Positions 28,138 through 37,362 of a DNA stretch of 64,000 bases are shown piece after piece. Positions within the stretch are counted from its first letter, which is position 1. Each line of letters opens with the position of its first letter. The stretch is from assembly GCF_030811455.1 (NCBI RefSeq), contig NZ_JAUSQU010000001.1:3224001-3288000 (forward strand), given 5' to 3'. Under the pieces are notes generated by a model. That model was not told where the DNA came from. It saw nothing but the letters and a program-made list of their open reading frames with translations, and searched no databases. The translations under genes were made by a program, and so were the position numbers. This DNA comes from Streptosporangium lutulentum. Its GTDB lineage: Bacteria; Actinomycetota; Actinomycetes; Streptosporangiales; Streptosporangiaceae.

Positions 28138-29454
28138 GTGGTCATTGCACACTTTTCCGGACGATCGCGACTTGACGCATGTCCCGGGGCGCTCCAGGTG
28201 CACGCCGCCGCCGACGGCGGCCTGGCGCGCGTCCGCGTTCCCGGAGGCCGGTTGACGACCTCCCAGCTGCGGGAACTCGCCGGAGCCGCCTCCACGTACG
28301 GCAGCGGTGTCATCGAGCTGACCTCCCGGGCCAACGTCCAGGTGCGCGGCCTGGGCGAGGGAGGTGGATTCGCGGCCCGCATGGCGGCCGCGGGCCTGCT
28401 GCCCTCGGCCACCCACGAGCGGATCCGCAACGTCCTCGCCTCCCCCCTGACCGGTCTCGACGGCGGCGGGATCACCGACGTCGGCCCGCTGATCTCCGAG
28501 CTGGACCGGCACCTGTGCGCCCGGCCCGCCCTCGCCGCCCTTCCCGGACGGTTCATGTTCGCGCTCGACGACGGCCGCGGCGACGTGGCCGGGCTCGGCG
28601 CCGACGCCACGATCCTGCCGACCGGCCCCGACGAGGCCGCGGTGGTCCTCGCGGGCGTCGACGGCGGCCTGCGCGTCCTGCTGGACGCGGCGGTGCGGGC
28701 CCTGCTCACCGCCGCCGAGGAGTTCCTCGCGGAACTGGCCGCCCAGCAGATCACCGCCTGGCGGATCGGCGAGCTGGAGGACGGCCCCGCACGGGTCGCC
28801 GCCCGGATGCGCGCCCGCTCCGGCGAGTACCCGCCGCTCCCCGGCCATGACCCCGCACGGGCCGCCGGGACCGCCGCGTCCGCCGCCCCCCTGCGGCTTC
28901 GCCCCGTCGGGCTCGGGCCGGTGGGCGTCGTCGAACGACCGCGCGCGTCCGCCGACCGGCGGGTCGCCCTCGGGGTCGCGGTGCCGCTGGGACGGCTGAC
29001 CTCCGCCCAGGCCGAACTGCTCGCCGGCCTGGCGTCCTGCGGAGAGCTGCGGCTCACCCCGTGGCGGGGCATGGTCCTGCCCCGGCTGGACCGGAAGGAG
29101 GTCGCCGGGACGGCCGCCCGGCTGGCGGAGGCCGGTCTGGTCACCGACCCCGCCTCACCGTGGATCGGCGTCACCGCCTGCACCGGCCGTCCCGGCTGCG
29201 CCAAGTCGCTGGCGGACGTGCGGGCCGACGCGACCCTCGCCATCACCTCGGTACGGAACGAACCGGCTGATTCCGGTACGCTCCCCGTGCACTGGGCGGG
29301 CTGCGAGAGGCGCTGCGGTCGCCCCAGGGGACGAGTCGCGGACGTGGTCGCCACCGGCGACGGGTACCGCCTGGACCTGGACGGCCGGAGCCTAGCCTGT
29401 GCGGACATCGAAGAGACCGCGGCCGCGATGACGGCCGCCAGAGGGGAACTGTGA
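28138..29454 (+). CDS. cobG: Precorrin-3B synthase CobG
   Basis: A 438-residue member of the nitrite/sulfite reductase family. CobG oxidises precorrin-3A to precorrin-3B in the aerobic pathway. Two ferredoxin-like halves are visible ([18 protein letters not shown]...; [20 protein letters not shown]). The [4Fe-4S]/siroheme cysteines are Cys348, Cys354 ([10 protein letters not shown]), Cys389 and Cys393 (CERRCGRP). GTG 28138 lacks a Shine-Dalgarno sequence and may be read from a leaderless mRNA; ATG 28081 is an alternative. The gene is divergent from the cobN riboswitch and its 3' end overlaps cobH. Confidence 0.93.
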   Translation: MVIAHFSGRSRLDACPGALQVHAAADGGLARVRVPGGRLTTSQLRELAGAASTYGSGVIELTSRANVQVRGLGEGGGFAARMAAAGLLPSATHERIRNVLASPLTGLDGGGITDVGPLISELDRHLCARPALAALPGRFMFALDDGRGDVAGLGADATILPTGPDEAAVVLAGVDGGLRVLLDAAVRALLTAAEEFLAELAAQQITAWRIGELEDGPARVAARMRARSGEYPPLPGHDPARAAGTAASAAPLRLRPVGLGPVGVVERPRASADRRVALGVAVPLGRLTSAQAELLAGLASCGELRLTPWRGMVLPRLDRKEVAGTAARLAEAGLVTDPASPWIGVTACTGRPGCAKSLADVRADATLAITSVRNEPADSGTLPVHWAGCERRCGRPRGRVADVVATGDGYRLDLDGRSLACADIEETAAAMTAARGEL

Positions 29455-30077
29455 TCGACTACGTCCGTGACGGCGCCGAGATCTACCGCCGTTCCTTCGC
29501 CACCATCCGCGCCGAGGCGGACCTGAGCGGCATGCCCGCGGACGTCGCCCAGGTGGCGGTCCGCATGATCCACTCCTGCGGGATGGTCGACCTGGTCACC
29601 GACCTCGGATGGTCTCCAGGTGTCGTGGCGTCGGCGCGCGAGGCCCTGCGGGCGGGCGCCCCGGTGCTGTGCGACGCGACGATGGTCTCCTCGGGGGTGA
29701 CCCGGCGCCGCCTTCCCGCCGACAACGAGGTGATCTGCACGCTGGGCGACCTCCGCGTGCCGGAACTCGCCGAACGGCTGGGCACCACCCGCAGCGCGGC
29801 CGCCATGGAGCTGTGGCGGGAGCGGCTGGAGGGCTCCGTGGTCGCGATCGGCAACGCGCCCACCGCGCTGTTCCGGCTGCTGGAGATGGTCGAGGAGGGC
29901 GCCGGGCGACCGGCCGCCGTCCTCGGGATACCGGTCGGCTTCATCGGCGCCGCCGAGTCCAAACAGGCCCTCGCGGAACACGGGGCCGGCCTGGAGTACC
30001 TGGTCGTGCACGGCCGCCGGGGCGGAAGTGCGATGACCGCCGCCGCGGTCAACGCGATAGCGAGCGAGGACGAATGA
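29451..30077 (+). CDS. cobH: Precorrin-8X methylmutase CobH/CbiC
   Basis: A 208-residue isomerase that moves the C-11 methyl group of precorrin-8X to C-12, giving hydrogenobyrinate. The catalytic His41 in [11 protein letters not shown] and the [16 protein letters not shown] and GNAPTALF...[11 protein letters not shown] motifs are intact. The GTG start overlaps the cobG stop (GTGA) and its own stop overlaps the cobIJ start (ATGA), so the three genes are translationally coupled. Confidence 0.95.
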   Translation: MIDYVRDGAEIYRRSFATIRAEADLSGMPADVAQVAVRMIHSCGMVDLVTDLGWSPGVVASAREALRAGAPVLCDATMVSSGVTRRRLPADNEVICTLGDLRVPELAERLGTTRSAAAMELWRERLEGSVVAIGNAPTALFRLLEMVEEGAGRPAAVLGIPVGFIGAAESKQALAEHGAGLEYLVVHGRRGGSAMTAAAVNAIASEDE

Positions 30078-31600
30078 GCGACATGCTGACCGGACGGCTC
30101 TGGGGTGTGGGACTCGGCCCCGGGGATCCCGAACTGGTGACCGTCAAGGCCGCCCGCCTCATCGGCGAGGCGGACGTGATCGCGTTCCACAGCGCCCGGC
30201 ACGGCCGGAGCATCGCCCGGTCGGTGGCCGCGCCGTACCTGCGGGACGGCCAGATCGAGGAAGCCCTCATCTACCCCCTCACCACCGAGACCACCGACCA
30301 CCCCGGCGGCTACCAGGGGGCCATCGACGACTTCTACGCCGCCTGCGCGGTGCGGCTGGCGGCCCATCTGGACGCCGGGCGCGACGTGGTGGTGCTGTGC
30401 GAGGGCGACCCGCTCTTCTACGGCTCCTACATGCACATGCACAAGCGCCTGTCGCACCGCTACACCACCGAGGTGGTCCCCGGCGTGACCTCGGTGAGCG
30501 GCGCCTCCGCGGTCCTCGGGCGCCCGCTGGTCGAACGGGACGAGATCCTGACCGTGCTGCCCGGAACGCTCCCGGCCGAGGTCCTCGCCGAGCGCCTGGC
30601 CGCCACCGACTCGGCGGCGGTGCTCAAACTCGGCCGGACGTTCACCAAGGTCCGCGACGCGCTGGCCGAGGCCGGGCGCCTCGACGAGGCCTGGTACGTG
30701 GAGCGCGCCACCACCGGCGGGCAGCGCCTGGCCCCGCTCGCCGAGGTGGACCCGGACAGCGTGCCGTACTTCTCGCTGGCCCTGATCCCGAGCCCGGCCA
30801 ACGCGGCGCCGGCCGCGGCCGCGCGGGAGAGCGAGACCTCGGCCGCCGGGACCTCGGGCGAGGTCGTCGTGGTCGGGCTCGGCCCGGCCGGACGGCCGTG
30901 GCTGACGCCCGAGGCGCAGGAGGCGCTGGCCGCCGCCGACGAGCTCATCGGGTACGGCCCCTACCTCGACCGGGTGCCGCCCAACCCGCGCCAGCTCCGC
31001 CATCCCACCGACAACCGGGTGGAGGCCGAACGGGCCGCGCACGCGCTGGAGCTGGCCCTCGCCGGATCCCGGGTGGCGGTGGTCTCCTCGGGTGATCCCG
31101 GGGTGTTCGCCATGGCCAGCGCGGTGCTGGAGGTGGCGTGCGAGCCACGGTTCGCCGACGTCCGGGTGCGGGTGCTGCCTGGCCTGACCGCGGCGCACGC
31201 GGTGGCGAGCCGGGCGGGGGCGCCCCTGGGTCACGACTACTGCGTGCTGTCGCTGTCGGACCTGCTCAAGCCCTGGGAGGTCGTCGCCGAGCGGATCAGC
31301 GCCGCGGCGAAGGCGGACCTGGTCCTGGCGATCTACAACCCGGCCTCCAAGAGCCGCACCTGGCAGGTGGCCGCCGCGCGGGACCTGCTGCTGGAGCATC
31401 GCGCGCCGGAGACCCCCGTCGTGATCGGCCGCGACGTCGGCGGAGCGGGGGAACGCCTGACCTTCACCACGCTCGGCGAGCTCGATCCCGCCGTGGTCGA
31501 CATGCGCTGCCTGCTGATCGTGGGGTCCTCCACCACCCGCGTGGCCGAGCGGGGCGACGGCGGCCGGGTGGTGTTCACCCCCCGCCGCTACCCGGCGTGA
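30074..31600 (+). CDS. cobIJ: Fused precorrin-2 C20- and precorrin-3B C17-methyltransferase (CobI-CobJ)
   Basis: A 508-residue fusion of two SAM-dependent corrin methyltransferases. The CobI domain is at about 1-250: [20 protein letters not shown] start, [13 protein letters not shown], and [13 protein letters not shown]. The CobJ domain is at about 265-508: [67 protein letters not shown] and IGRDVGG. A short Ala/Glu-rich linker joins them. The same fusion is known in mycobacteria. Last gene of the cobG-cobH-cobIJ operon, convergent with cobK. Confidence 0.95.
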   Translation: MSDMLTGRLWGVGLGPGDPELVTVKAARLIGEADVIAFHSARHGRSIARSVAAPYLRDGQIEEALIYPLTTETTDHPGGYQGAIDDFYAACAVRLAAHLDAGRDVVVLCEGDPLFYGSYMHMHKRLSHRYTTEVVPGVTSVSGASAVLGRPLVERDEILTVLPGTLPAEVLAERLAATDSAAVLKLGRTFTKVRDALAEAGRLDEAWYVERATTGGQRLAPLAEVDPDSVPYFSLALIPSPANAAPAAAARESETSAAGTSGEVVVVGLGPAGRPWLTPEAQEALAAADELIGYGPYLDRVPPNPRQLRHPTDNRVEAERAAHALELALAGSRVAVVSSGDPGVFAMASAVLEVACEPRFADVRVRVLPGLTAAHAVASRAGAPLGHDYCVLSLSDLLKPWEVVAERISAAAKADLVLAIYNPASKSRTWQVAAARDLLLEHRAPETPVVIGRDVGGAGERLTFTTLGELDPAVVDMRCLLIVGSSTTRVAERGDGGRVVFTPRRYPA

Positions 31601-31633
31601 ACACCTCCCCGCTACCCGGCGTGAACGTCTCCG
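31586..31633. repeat. Two 24-bp tandem repeats at the convergent cobIJ/cobK ends
   Basis: The 24-base units at 31586-31609 and 31610-31633 agree at 21 positions and share the exact 17-mer CGCTACCCGGCGTGAAC. The first unit carries the cobIJ stop and the second the cobK stop, as expected for a recent local duplication at the junction. Confidence 0.8.
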
Positions 31634-32376
31634 GCGCCCGCCACGGTCTCCAGCCAGGCGACCGCGTCCTCGACCGTCTCCACCGCGGTGACCCCGCCGG
31701 GCGGGGGCGGGCGCCGTACGATCACGACCGGAAGCCCGAGCTCGCGGGCGGCGAGCAGCTTGGCCGTGGTCATCTCGCCGCCGCTGTCCTTGGTGACCAG
31801 CATGTCCACCCGGTGCTCGCGCATGAGGGCCAGCTCCCCCTCCACCGTGAACGGGCCGCGGCTGAGCAGCACCTCCAGGCGGCGCGGGAGGGGCGGCTGC
31901 GGCGGGTCCACCGAACGGGCCAGGAACCACAGGCCGTCGAGGCCCGCGAAGACCGGCAGGCTGCGGCGGCCGGTGCTCAGGAACACCCGTTCCCCCAGCT
32001 CGGGCAGCGACTCGGCGGCGGCGGCGAGCGAGGGCACCCAGCGCCAGTCGTCACCGGGACCCTCCTGCCAGCCGGGGCGCCGCAGGATCAGCAGCGGCAC
32101 GCCCGCCCTGCCCGTCGCCTCGACCGCCGAGGCGGTCATCCGCGCGGCGAACGGGTGCGTGGCGTCCACGACGACGTCGATCCGGCGCTCGGCCAGCCAG
32201 GCCACCAGCCCCTCGGGGCCGCCGAACCCCCCCTCGTGCACCTCCCCCACCGGCAGCTTCGGATTGCGCACCCGGCCCGCCAGAGAGGACACCAGATGTG
32301 TCCCGGCACGCCCGGCGAGCGCCGCGGCCAGCCGCCTGGCCTCGTCCGTGCCGCCCAGCACCAGGATGTTCAGCAC
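31612..32376 (-). CDS. cobK: Precorrin-6A reductase CobK
   Basis: A 254-residue NADPH-dependent reductase converting precorrin-6A to precorrin-6B. Family motifs: LVLGGTDEARRLAAAL at the start, VVDATHPFAARMTASAVEA in the centre, STGRRSLPVFAGL, RGPFTVEGELALM and the C-terminal LVTKDSGGEMTTAKLLAARELGLPVVIVRRP. The GTG at 32376 is the start. It is convergent with cobIJ (gap 11 bp) and divergent from cbiD. Confidence 0.95.
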   Translation of the reverse strand: MLNILVLGGTDEARRLAAALAGRAGTHLVSSLAGRVRNPKLPVGEVHEGGFGGPEGLVAWLAERRIDVVVDATHPFAARMTASAVEATGRAGVPLLILRRPGWQEGPGDDWRWVPSLAAAAESLPELGERVFLSTGRRSLPVFAGLDGLWFLARSVDPPQPPLPRRLEVLLSRGPFTVEGELALMREHRVDMLVTKDSGGEMTTAKLLAARELGLPVVIVRRPPPPGGVTAVETVEDAVAWLETVAGAGDVHAG

Positions 32377-32510
32377 ACCGTCCCCTTTTCCATGTCGACC
32401 GCGTATCTTCCACCGCGGGACCTCGCCCCGCGGTCTCCTTCGCCACGAGACGTCGCGACGTGTCCCCCGCCGCGCCCTCCGCGCCCTCCGTCACAGGACC
32501 TCGCCCCGCC

Positions 32511-33605
32511 ATGCCGACCGATCCTCGCACCATGAGCGCGCCCCTGCGCCACGGGTGGACCACCGGCGCCTGCGCGACCGCGGCCACCGCCGCCGCCTAC
32601 ACCGCGCTGCTGAGCGGCGAGTTCCCCGACCCGGTGGAGATCACGCTGCCCAAGGGGCAGCGCCCCGCGTTCGCGCTGGCCAGGGAGGAGCTGGCGGAGG
32701 GCCGGGCCATGGCGGCGGTGGTCAAGGACGCCGGCGACGACCCCGACGTGACGCACGGCGCGCTGATCTCCGCGACGGTACGGCACGGCGCCCCCGGCAC
32801 CGGGACGGTGTTCGTGGCGGGCCCGGGAGTCGGCACCGTCACCAAGCCCGGACTCCCCCTGGACGTGGGCGAACCGGCCATCAACCCGGTGCCCCGGCGG
32901 ATGATGCGCGAGCACGTCGCCGAGGTGGCCGCCCGGCACGGGGGCAGCGGCGACGTGGTCGTGGAGATCTCGGTGGAGCACGGCGAGGAGCTGGCCCTGC
33001 GCACCTGGAACCCCCGCCTGGGCATCCTGGGCGGGCTGTCGATCCTCGGCACGACCGGCGTCGTCGTGCCGTACTCGTGCTCGGCCTGGATCGACAGTAT
33101 CCGGCGCGGCATCGACGTGGCCAGGGCCGCGGGCTACACCCATGTCGCCGGATGCACGGGAAGCACGTCGGAGAAGGTCGCCGCCGAGCTGTACGGGCTG
33201 CCGGACGACGCCCTGCTGGACATGGGCGACTTCGCGGGAGCCGTGCTGAAATACCTGCGCAGGCACCCCGTCCCCCGGCTGACCGTCGCCGGGGGCGTCG
33301 GCAAGCTCTCCAAGCTCGCCGACGGTCACCTCGACCTTCACTCCGGGCGCTCGCAGGTCAACCCCGGCATGCTCGCCGAGATCGCCCGCTCGGCGGGAGG
33401 CTCTCCGGGCCTGGCCGAGCGGGTGCTGGCCGCCAACACCGCGCTGCACGCCCTCCGGCTCTGCCAGGAGGAGGGCCTGCCGCTGGGCGACCTGATCGCC
33501 GAACGGGCCCGCCTGACCGCCGTCGGCGTGCTGCGCGAGGCGCCGGTGGAGGTGGACGTGGTGGTCATCGACCGCGCCGGGGTGATCGTCGGCCGCGCGG
33601 GATGA
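32511..33605 (+). CDS. cbiD: CbiD-type (cobalt-)precorrin-5B C1-methyltransferase
   Basis: A 364-residue CbiD protein. Signatures: RHGWTTGACATAATAAAY (the TTGxCAxAA motif), PVEITLPKGQ, KDAGDDPDVTHGALI, VGEPAINPVPRRMM, LGILGGLSILGTTGVVVPYSCSAWIDSI and LTVAGGVGKLSKLADGHLDLHS. It methylates C-1, the step done by unrelated CobF in the classical aerobic pathway. No cobF is seen here. ATG 32511 is used; ATG 32532 is possible. Confidence 0.94.
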   Translation: MPTDPRTMSAPLRHGWTTGACATAATAAAYTALLSGEFPDPVEITLPKGQRPAFALAREELAEGRAMAAVVKDAGDDPDVTHGALISATVRHGAPGTGTVFVAGPGVGTVTKPGLPLDVGEPAINPVPRRMMREHVAEVAARHGGSGDVVVEISVEHGEELALRTWNPRLGILGGLSILGTTGVVVPYSCSAWIDSIRRGIDVARAAGYTHVAGCTGSTSEKVAAELYGLPDDALLDMGDFAGAVLKYLRRHPVPRLTVAGGVGKLSKLADGHLDLHSGRSQVNPGMLAEIARSAGGSPGLAERVLAANTALHALRLCQEEGLPLGDLIAERARLTAVGVLREAPVEVDVVVIDRAGVIVGRAG

Positions 33606-33657
33606 GCGGGCCCGGCCGCGGCGGCCGGCAGTCCCCGGCCGCCGCGGGACGGCCGGC

Positions 33658-34401
33658 TCAGTCACGGCAGCGGGCCGCCGAGTACAGATGGCTGTCGGGA
33701 AACTCGGAGGCGGTCAGCACCCGGCCGACGACGATCACCGCGGTACGGAGGATCCCCGCGGCGCGGACCTGCTCCGCGATGTCGGCCAGGGTGCCGCGCA
33801 GGATCACCTCGTCGTCCCGGCTGGCCCTGGCCACCACCGCCACCGGGCAGTCGGCGCCGTAGTTGGCGACGAGTTCCCCGGCGACCGCCTCGATGCGCTG
33901 CACCGCCAGATGGAGGACCATCGTGGCCCGGCTGCGCCCGAGCGTGTCCAGATCCTCGCCGTCGGGCATGGGCGTGGCCCGCACCGAGGTCCGGGTCAGC
34001 ACGACCGTCTGCCCCACGCCGGGCACGGTGAGCTCACGCCTCAGCGACGCCGCGGCGGCGGCGAACGCGGGCACGCCGGGGATCACCTCGTAGGGCACCC
34101 CGGCCGCGTCCAGCCGCCGCATCTGCTCGGCCATCGCGCTGAACACCGACGGGTCGCCGGAGTGCAGCCGGGCCACGTCGTGCCCGGCCTCGTGGGCGGC
34201 GAGCAGCTCCGCCACGATCTCCTCCAGGGCCATCCTCGCGGTGTCGACCAGCCGCGCGCCGGGCGGGCAGGACTCCAGCAGCTCGGCCGGGACGAGGGAT
34301 CCGGCGTACAGGCACACGGGCGAGGACGCGATCGCCCGCTGCCCTCGCACGGTGATCAGGTCCGCGGCCCCGGGACCCGCCCCGACGAACCGCACCGTCA
34401 T
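33658..34401 (-). CDS. cobM: Precorrin-4 C11-methyltransferase CobM
   Basis: A 247-residue SAM-dependent tetrapyrrole methylase. FVGAGPGAADLITVRGQRAI binds the substrate/SAM at the N-terminus, followed by YAGSLVPAELL, RLHSGDPSVFSAMAEQM, VIPGVPAFAAAAASL and VLTRTSVRATPMP. GGAGG stands before ATG 34401. It lies 182 bp downstream of cobL on the same strand. Confidence 0.95.
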   Translation of the reverse strand: MTVRFVGAGPGAADLITVRGQRAIASSPVCLYAGSLVPAELLESCPPGARLVDTARMALEEIVAELLAAHEAGHDVARLHSGDPSVFSAMAEQMRRLDAAGVPYEVIPGVPAFAAAAASLRRELTVPGVGQTVVLTRTSVRATPMPDGEDLDTLGRSRATMVLHLAVQRIEAVAGELVANYGADCPVAVVARASRDDEVILRGTLADIAEQVRAAGILRTAVIVVGRVLTASEFPDSHLYSAARCRD

Positions 34402-34583
34402 CGTTCACCCTCCGACTGAAAACGTCTCACCCGAACACACTCCCCTTGAACAGGGCCCACTTCGACACCTCTCGAACACGCGCTCCACGCGAGGACGCCG
34501 CTTCTGTGCGTCCCCGCGAACGCGACCTTCTGAGCACATCCCGGCCCGGCGCGGCCTCTCCCCGGCCACGCGCCGTCACTTCG

Positions 34584-35861
34584 TCACACGCCGTCGCCGT
34601 CCGGAGTCCGGGGGAACGGCTTGACGACCGTCCAGATCGTCACCGGCATCATGGACCGCCAACCGGTGAAGCCTCCGACCGGGGCCGCCCTGCCGACCGC
34701 CAGCCGGACCAGGTCGCCGCCGAGTTCGCCGTACCGGGAGGCCAGGACCGTCTCCGACTCGACGGTCACCGCGTTGGCCACCAGGCGCCCGCCCGGGCGC
34801 AACGCCTCCCAGCAGACGTCGACCATCCCCGCGGCGGTCGCCCCGCCGCCGATGAAGACCGCGTCGGGTTCCTCCAGCCCCGCGAGCGCGGCGGGAGCCG
34901 CGCCGGTCACCACCTTCAGGCCGGGGACGCCCAGCGTCGAGGCGTTGCGGGCGATCCTGGCGGCTCGCTCGGGGTGGTTCTCCACCGCGACCGCCCGGTT
35001 GGACGGGTGAGCGCGCATCCACTCGATCCCGATGCTGCCCGCCCCCGCGCCGACGTCCCACAGCAGCTCGCCGGGGGCGGGCGCCAGCCGGGACAGCGTC
35101 ACCGCGCGCACCTCGCTCTTGGTGAGCTGGCCGTCGTGCTCGAACGCCTCGTCCGGCAGGCCCGGGACGCACGGCAGCGGCACCGCACCGGCGTCGGCGC
35201 GGCACTCCACGGCGACGACGTTGAGATCGTGGGTCACGGGCGGGGACCAGTGTCCCGCCGTACCGGAGATCACGCGTTCCTCGGCTCCGCCGAGACGCTC
35301 CAGGACCGTCATCGGGCTCCCGCCGTACCCGCGCGCGGTGAGCAGCTCCGCCACCCGGGCCGGGGTGCGGCCGTCCGCGCTGAGAACCAGGACGCGACGG
35401 CCGGCGTGGATCGCGGTGTGCAGCGACTCGACCGGCCGCGCCACGAGGCTGACCACCTCGACCCGGTCGGCGGCCCAGCCGAGCCGGGCGCAGGCCAGGG
35501 AGACCGCCGACGGATGCGGCAGCACCCGCACGCGGTCCGCGCCGAGCAGCCGGACCAGCGTCGTGCCGATGCCGTGGAACATGGGATCGCCGCTGGCCAG
35601 CACGCACACCCGGCGGCCCCGGTGGGAGGCGATCAGCGCGGGCAGGGCCGGAAGCAGCGGCGAGGGCCACGCGACGCGTTCGGCGGCCGGTTCAGGGACG
35701 AGCGCGAGCTGCCGGGCGCTGCCCATCAGGACCTCCGCGGCGTGCAGCTCACGCCGCGCCGCCGGGGAGAGACCCTCCCAGCCGTCGGCACCGAGGCCGA
35801 CGACGGTGACGGGGGCGGGGGTGACGGGAACGGCGGCGGTGACGGGAACGAGGTCAGACAT
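34584..35861 (-). CDS. cobL: Precorrin-6Y C5,15-methyltransferase (decarboxylating) CobL (CbiE-CbiT fusion)
   Basis: A 425-residue bifunctional enzyme. The CbiE-like methylase domain (about 15-215) has VTVVGLGADGWEGLSPAARREL and VLASGDPMFHGIGTTLV. The CbiT-like domain (about 230-425) has HDGQLTKSEVRAVTLSRLAPAPGELLWDVGAGAGSIGIEWMR, the SAM-binding GAGAGS loop and VFIGGGATAAGMVD. It methylates C-5 and C-15 and decarboxylates the C-12 acetate. Its start overlaps the end of the PPOX gene by 8 bp. Confidence 0.95.
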   Translation of the reverse strand: MSDLVPVTAAVPVTPAPVTVVGLGADGWEGLSPAARRELHAAEVLMGSARQLALVPEPAAERVAWPSPLLPALPALIASHRGRRVCVLASGDPMFHGIGTTLVRLLGADRVRVLPHPSAVSLACARLGWAADRVEVVSLVARPVESLHTAIHAGRRVLVLSADGRTPARVAELLTARGYGGSPMTVLERLGGAEERVISGTAGHWSPPVTHDLNVVAVECRADAGAVPLPCVPGLPDEAFEHDGQLTKSEVRAVTLSRLAPAPGELLWDVGAGAGSIGIEWMRAHPSNRAVAVENHPERAARIARNASTLGVPGLKVVTGAAPAALAGLEEPDAVFIGGGATAAGMVDVCWEALRPGGRLVANAVTVESETVLASRYGELGGDLVRLAVGRAAPVGGFTGWRSMMPVTIWTVVKPFPRTPDGDGV

Positions 35862-36243
35862 TGCCCAGTATCCGGGTGACGCTGATCTCGATCACGACGC
35901 GGGCGGGGTTCTCCCGAGGTTGCCGGTAGCGCTCGGCGTACCGGCGTTCGGCGTCGGCGACCGAGGCGGGATCCCTGCGGATCACCGCGCGCCCCTCAAG
36001 GGTCGACCAGCGGCGCCCGTCCACCTGGCAGACCGCGACCGCCGCGCCCTCGTCTCCGGCGGCGAGCACGTGGCGAACCTTGTGCGAGCCGCCCGAGGTG
36101 ATCACTCGTGCCGTCGCGGAGCCGACGTCCAGCGTCACTCCCACCGGGACGACGTGCGGCGTGCCGTCGGCGCGCACGGTGGTCAGCGTGCACAGGTGAC
36201 GCTCCTGCCAGAAGGCGCGGAATCCCTCTCCGAGGTCCTTCAA
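35854..36243 (-). CDS. PPOX-class F420/flavin-dependent oxidoreductase family protein
   Basis: A 129-residue split-barrel protein: FRAFWQERHLCTLTTVRADGTPHVVPVGVTLD, VRHVLAAGDEGAAVAVCQVDGRRWSTLEGRAVI, then an arginine-rich helix (RYAERYRQPRENP). This resembles F420-binding PPOX proteins. The TTG at 36243 is chosen because AGGAGG stands eight bases upstream and no ATG or GTG gives a sensible start. It is the first gene of a PPOX-cobL unit (8-bp overlap). Its link to corrin synthesis is unproven. Confidence 0.8.
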   Translation of the reverse strand: MKDLGEGFRAFWQERHLCTLTTVRADGTPHVVPVGVTLDVGSATARVITSGGSHKVRHVLAAGDEGAAVAVCQVDGRRWSTLEGRAVIRRDPASVADAERRYAERYRQPRENPARVVIEISVTRILGNV

Positions 36244-36663
36244 CTCCCACCCCTCCTGTTGTCTCCATGTCGTGCGCCGGGATCTTCCGTGCCCCCACCG
36301 GGCGACATGGTAGCCGTGACGGGGGCCCGACGACGGATCGCCTCCCCGGGCTCCGGGAAGGCCGCCCGCCGCGGCCGGTGCGGCACGGGTCCGCCGGCCG
36401 AACCGGGCCGGAGGCGGACGCCCGTCCACGGACCCATCGAACAGCACGCCCGATCGATCCGCCGCACCGCCCCCGCGGGAAGGCACACGTCCTTCTCGGT
36501 CCTTCCCGGTGTCCCGCCCTCGCGTGACCGCGACGGCCCCGGCGAGACCTCGCCGCACGGCCCGCCGGGACCTCGCTGCGCCGCCCGTCGGGACCGGATC
36601 CGTCCTGGCACGCGCCCGGACCCGAAGGTGCGACGGTACGGCGCCGGCGGCATCCTGGTAGGC
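36244..36663. other. GC-rich intergenic region
   Basis: About 420 bp between divergent genes. One long plus-strand frame runs through it without stops, but it has no family motifs and the openness is explained by extreme GC content. No riboswitch, clear promoter or repeat was found. Confidence 0.4.
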
Positions 36664-37137
36664 ATGAGCTACCACGTGTGTCTGGTCTGCATGGGAAACA
36701 TCTGCCGCTCCCCGATGGCCGAGGTGGTGTTGAGGAAGACCCTCGACGACCACGGCCTGGGCGACCTCGTCACGGTCGACAGCGCGGGCACCGGGGGCTG
36801 GCACCAGGGCAGCCCGATGGACGAGCGTGCCGCCGCGGTGCTCGCCGACCACGGCTACGACGGCTCCTCGCACCGGGCCAGGCAGTTCCTGGGCGGCTGG
36901 TACGGCCGGATCGACCTGGTGCTGGCCATGGACGGCGAGAACCTGCGCGCCCTGCGCCGTCTGGCCCCCGACGACGCCGACGTGCGGTTGTTCCGCTCGT
37001 TCGACCCGGCCGCGCCCGAGGGCGCCGAGGTTCCCGATCCCTACTACGGCGACGGCGAGGGCTTCGCCGAGGTGCTGAAGATGGTCAAGGCGGCCTCCGA
37101 GGGCCTGGCCGGGCATCTGGCGGACAGGCTCCGGTGA
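36664..37137 (+). CDS. Low-molecular-weight protein-tyrosine phosphatase
   Basis: A 157-residue phosphatase. The P-loop C-x5-R is CMGNICRS with nucleophile Cys9 and Arg15, and the general acid lies in the C-terminal DPYYGD motif. Other conserved parts are SAGTGGWHQGSPMDERA and MDGENLRALRRLAP. It dephosphorylates tyrosine residues (relatives: PtpA, Wzb). It stands alone downstream of a long non-coding stretch. Confidence 0.94.
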   Translation: MSYHVCLVCMGNICRSPMAEVVLRKTLDDHGLGDLVTVDSAGTGGWHQGSPMDERAAAVLADHGYDGSSHRARQFLGGWYGRIDLVLAMDGENLRALRRLAPDDADVRLFRSFDPAAPEGAEVPDPYYGDGEGFAEVLKMVKAASEGLAGHLADRLR

Positions 37138-37262
37138 GGCCTGGGCCTTCGGGGCCTGTGCCCCGCTCCGGCCGTCGCGAGGCCCCGCCCTTCACAAAGT
37201 AATTCAAGCACCGATCACCGGTACGGCCTCACCCGCGAACACCCTCGGCCGATTACCGAATG

Positions 37263-37292
37263 TTGACTGACACTCACGCTTCGTGTTACCTC
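37263..37292 (+). promoter_or_regulatory. Candidate promoter of the cyclooxygenase-like gene
   Basis: TTGACT (37263-37268), an 18-base spacer, then TACCTC (37287-37292). This would give a leader of about 65 bases before ATG 37363. A reasonable but imperfect vegetative promoter. Confidence 0.4.
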
Positions 37293-37362
37293 TTGGTCGC
37301 GCACCGGCCCCTTCCCTGCCCGCTTCCCGCTCGGGCTCGGCCACGCACTGGAGGCGACACTC

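Noticed and set aside
30397..31095. Second frame overlapping cobIJ on the same strand
   Set aside because: Arg/Gly/Pro-rich shifted-frame shadow of a well-conserved fusion enzyme.
35032..36663. Long open plus-strand frame running into the phosphatase gene
   Set aside because: It is antisense to cobL and the PPOX gene and has no family motifs; openness comes from GC bias. The phosphatase itself starts at ATG 36664.
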